Part shown: one piece after another, positions 42,135 through 44,028 of the stretch
How the letters are laid out: the number at the start of each line of letters is the position of its first letter
Numbering within the stretch: position 1 is the stretch's first letter
DNA from: an uncultured bacterium
GTDB taxonomy: Bacteria; UBP6; UBA1177
Direction of reading: 5' to 3'
DNA length: 44,028 nucleotides
NCBI GenBank assembly: GCA_947305505.1
Contig: CAMZDX010000004.1
Location: 1 to 44,028 of the forward strand
Notes under the pieces: model-generated
Databases searched by the model: none
What the model was told of the DNA's origin: nothing
Seen by the model: only the letters and a program-made list of their open reading frames with translations
Program-made: the position numbers and the translations under genes

Positions 42135-42872
42135 CTAATTTTTGCTATACTTGTCAACATTGAAGAAGCGCTGGACTTTGAATATTTCCGAAGCCATCGC
42201 GCCGTCGAATGTGCCTGAAAAAAGAACGTGTTTATCGGCAAGCATCAAAACTTTCTGCGCCGTTCTTTTTATCGAAAGAAGTTCGTGAGTTACGATGAAA
42301 TATGTCGTTCCCAGCTGCTCGTTGAGTTTGATGAAAAGCATATCGAGATCGCGCGCCGTGACGGGATCAAGACCTGCCTGAGGCTCGTCGAAAAAGATGA
42401 TGTCAGGATCCAAAACAAGCGCTCTCGCCAGTGCTCCCCTTTTTTTCATGCCGCCCGAAAGTTCCTGCGGAAATTTTTCACGGTGTTTGTAAAGATTTAC
42501 CATCGCAAGTTTTTCGTCGGCCATGTCCTGCGCCGTTTTTTTGGAAAAACCAGGATAATGCATCGTTATCGGGAGCATGATGTTTTCTTCGAGAGTGAGC
42601 GAGTTGAGAAGTGCTGAATTCTGATATAATATGCCGATTTTCTTATAGAAATCCGAATTTTCGGGCATCGGGTGGATTATCTCTTCTTCGTGGAAGAAAA
42701 TTTTTCCGCTTGTCGGCGGGTTCAAGCCGACGATCGCCTTCATCAAAGTCGATTTTCCGCAGCCTGACTCGCCCAAAACTACGAAGCGTTCCCCTTTTTC
42801 GATCTGGAACGTGATGTCCTCGAGAATCGTTCCCGCACCGTATCCGGCGGTAAGATTCTCGGTTCTGAGCAT
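42135..42872 (-). CDS. Mla-type phospholipid ABC transporter ATPase (MlaF/Ttg2A-like)
   Basis: The 245-residue protein is an ABC ATPase closest in form to MlaF. It has Walker A GESGCGKST (about 33-41), Q-loop GILYQNSALLNSLTLEENIMLP near 83, the Mla-like signature ELSGGMKKRGALARAL near 138, Walker B IIFFDEPQAGLDPV, and the switch His in FIVTHELLS. MKKR in place of QxQR is typical of the MlaF/Mkl group, which moves lipids between the membranes with MlaE permease and MCE proteins. None of these partners is in the window. The ATG at 42872 is chosen because it overlaps the pckA stop (TAATG). An ATG at 42887 would overlap pckA by 16 bases. Finding it after pckA is unusual. Confidence 0.88.
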   Translation of the reverse strand: MLRTENLTAGYGAGTILEDITFQIEKGERFVVLGESGCGKSTLMKAIVGLNPPTSGKIFFHEEEIIHPMPENSDFYKKIGILYQNSALLNSLTLEENIMLPITMHYPGFSKKTAQDMADEKLAMVNLYKHREKFPQELSGGMKKRGALARALVLDPDIIFFDEPQAGLDPVTARDLDMLFIKLNEQLGTTYFIVTHELLSIKRTAQKVLMLADKHVLFSGTFDGAMASEIFKVQRFFNVDKYSKN

Positions 42873-44028
42873 TATTTCCCGGGGCATTGTTTTCTGACCG
42901 CGTCAGAAATGCTGGTATTGCTTCCGTAAGCCTTGTCAAACTGTTTCGAGAATTCAGCCGCAAGTTTTTCTGCTCTTGCCTTGAAAGCCTCTTTGTCGCT
43001 CCATGTGTTGATCGGATCAAGGATCGAGCTTTCTACGCCGGGGCAGCTCTTCGGGATCATGACGTGGAAAAGTTTGTCTTCGGTGTATTCCGATTTTTCA
43101 AGTTCGCCGCTGATCGCCGCAGAAACTATCGCTCTCGTGATGTTGATATCCATTCTTTTGCCGGTTCCGTAAGCGCCGCCGCTCCAGCCGGTGTTTACGA
43201 GATAAACGTTGACGCCGTGACGGTCCATTTTTTTGCCGAGCAGTTCGCTGTAATCATTGGGATTTCTCGGCATAAAAGGCGCGCCGAAGAATCTTGAGAA
43301 CGTGCTTACCGGCTCAACGATTCCGGTTTCGGTTCCTGCAAGTTTGCTAGTGTAACCCATGAGGAACCAGAGCATTGCCTGCTCTCTCGTGAGTTTTGCA
43401 ACTGGCGGAAGAACGCCGTTTGCATCAGCCGTGAGGAAAATGATCGTCGTCGGATGACCGCTGACAGAGGATTCCTTGATGTTGGAGAGGAATCTCAGCG
43501 GATAGCTTGCACGCGAGTTAGCCGTGTATCTTTCGTCGTCGAAATCGATCGTTCCGTCGGGATAGATCATGCAGTTTTCGATCATCGCGCCATGTTCCAT
43601 GTAGTCAGCTTCGTGGAAAACCGCGTTGTAGATTTCGGGCTCTTTCTCTTTTTTGAGGTTGATGAGTTTAGCGTAGCAGCCGTTCTCGAAGTTCGCGATA
43701 CCGTTATCGTTCCAGCCGTGCTCGTCGTCGCCGATGAGTTTTCTTTCGGGATCTGCCGAAAGTGTCGTTTTGCCTGTGCCGCTGAGTCCCAGCATAAGTG
43801 CGCTTTTGCCGTCAGCGCCTTCGTTCGCACTGCAGTGAAGCGGAAGAATGCCGTATTCAGGCAGGTAGTAGTTCATAACGGTGAACATAAGTTTTTTGCA
43901 GCTTCCGAGGTATGCCGAGCCGAAAACAATACCCATCGAATTTTCGTAATCCATGACGATCGCCATGTCGCTTGACTTGTTCTCGTTTATCATTCTGATG
44001 CGGTTTCTGTATTTTTTCTCGTCAAGTT
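42872..44028 (-). CDS. pckA: Phosphoenolpyruvate carboxykinase (ATP), N-terminal part outside window
   Basis: At least 384 C-terminal residues of ATP-type PEP carboxykinase are visible, and the frame is open to the window edge. The enzyme converts oxaloacetate and ATP to PEP, CO2 and ADP in gluconeogenesis. Landmarks are HCSANEG, the kinase-1a loop GLSGTGKTTLSADPERKLIGDDEHGW, the ENGCYAKLINLKKEKEPEIY segment, RASYPLRFLSNI, and the C-terminal NTGWSGGAYGTGKRMDI. The GTGKTT P-loop marks the ATP-dependent rather than GTP-dependent class. About 140-160 N-terminal residues are expected beyond 44028. It probably is the first gene of a pair with the Mla-type ATPase, since their stop and start overlap by one base. 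Confidence 0.97.
   Translation of the reverse strand, partial: LDEKKYRNRIRMINENKSSDMAIVMDYENSMGIVFGSAYLGSCKKLMFTVMNYYLPEYGILPLHCSANEGADGKSALMLGLSGTGKTTLSADPERKLIGDDEHGWNDNGIANFENGCYAKLINLKKEKEPEIYNAVFHEADYMEHGAMIENCMIYPDGTIDFDDERYTANSRASYPLRFLSNIKESSVSGHPTTIIFLTADANGVLPPVAKLTREQAMLWFLMGYTSKLAGTETGIVEPVSTFSRFFGAPFMPRNPNDYSELLGKKMDRHGVNVYLVNTGWSGGAYGTGKRMDINITRAIVSAAISGELEKSEYTEDKLFHVMIPKSCPGVESSILDPINTWSDKEAFKARAEKLAAEFSKQFDKAYGSNTSISDAVRKQCPGK

Overview
The window looks like chromosome from an uncultured diderm (Gram-negative-type) bacterium. It is dense, has short intergenic gaps, carries many lipoprotein signal peptides, and contains an orphan Mla-type ABC ATPase. Several genes are of kinds common in deltaproteobacterial or myxococcal-grade lineages: a stand-alone SAM-dependent RNA methyltransferase of the TrmD-associated type beside rplS, a DUF1844 protein, a PEGA-domain protein with a C-terminal anchor, and secreted proteins with Asp/Thr/Ser-rich linkers and Cys-rich modules. 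The phylum placement is inference. No rRNA, tRNA, CRISPR array, transposase or reverse transcriptase was seen.

Layout. 1-4079 (+): a trmD tail, an RNA methyltransferase, rplS, a secreted unknown, a ROK-family kinase and a NupC-type nucleoside transporter. 4209-7012 (-): guaB followed by a POT peptide transporter. A divergent promoter pair at 7051-7148 serves guaB and a tightly coupled (+) operon at 7176-11438, made of a MalK/UgpC-type ATPase, an M23 endopeptidase, a PQQ-propeller lipoprotein and a CBM9-like protein. 11554-14465 (+): 5-formyl-THF cyclo-ligase, RNase Y and YmdB. 14571-26099 (+): one 3842-residue lipoprotein gene. 26100-27718: a small region with an AAA ATPase/DUF4143 gene between two short copies of a DUF1566-type gene end. 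27719-37626 (-): a long set with a glycosidase-like lipoprotein, a small membrane protein, a cNMP-binding protein, an ATP/ADP-translocase-HEAT protein, trmL, an inositol monophosphatase, DUF1844, a small conserved-looking protein and a PEGA protein. 37828-42119 (+): a small Xre-type regulator and four envelope or unknown proteins. 42135-44028 (-): an Mla-type ATPase and the C-terminal part of ATP-dependent PEP carboxykinase.

The most unusual object is the giant lipoprotein. From the N terminus it has a lipobox, an acidic linker, a ZU5/PGAL-like domain apparently interrupted by 18 copies of the pentapeptide GDPIM, seven DUF6273-like domains alternating with about 23 Cys-rich modules, EGF-like stretches, and three tandem double-DUF1566 units. 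Base composition drops sharply inside the gene near 21.1 kb, which suggests it was assembled from parts of different age or origin. Two intergenic copies of a DUF1566 gene terminus (VRCVRSE-stop) on either side of the neighbouring ATPase gene suggest that such 3' ends are recombined or left behind in this genome.

Functionally, the window mixes housekeeping (translation, purine synthesis, RNA decay, gluconeogenesis), uptake of nucleosides and peptides, and cell-surface proteins. Four well-formed sigma70-type promoters share a 16-nt spacer and -35 boxes of the form TTGA(C/T)(T/A). Many genes are coupled by ATGA, GTGA or TAATG overlaps, so much of the window is probably transcribed as a few long operons.
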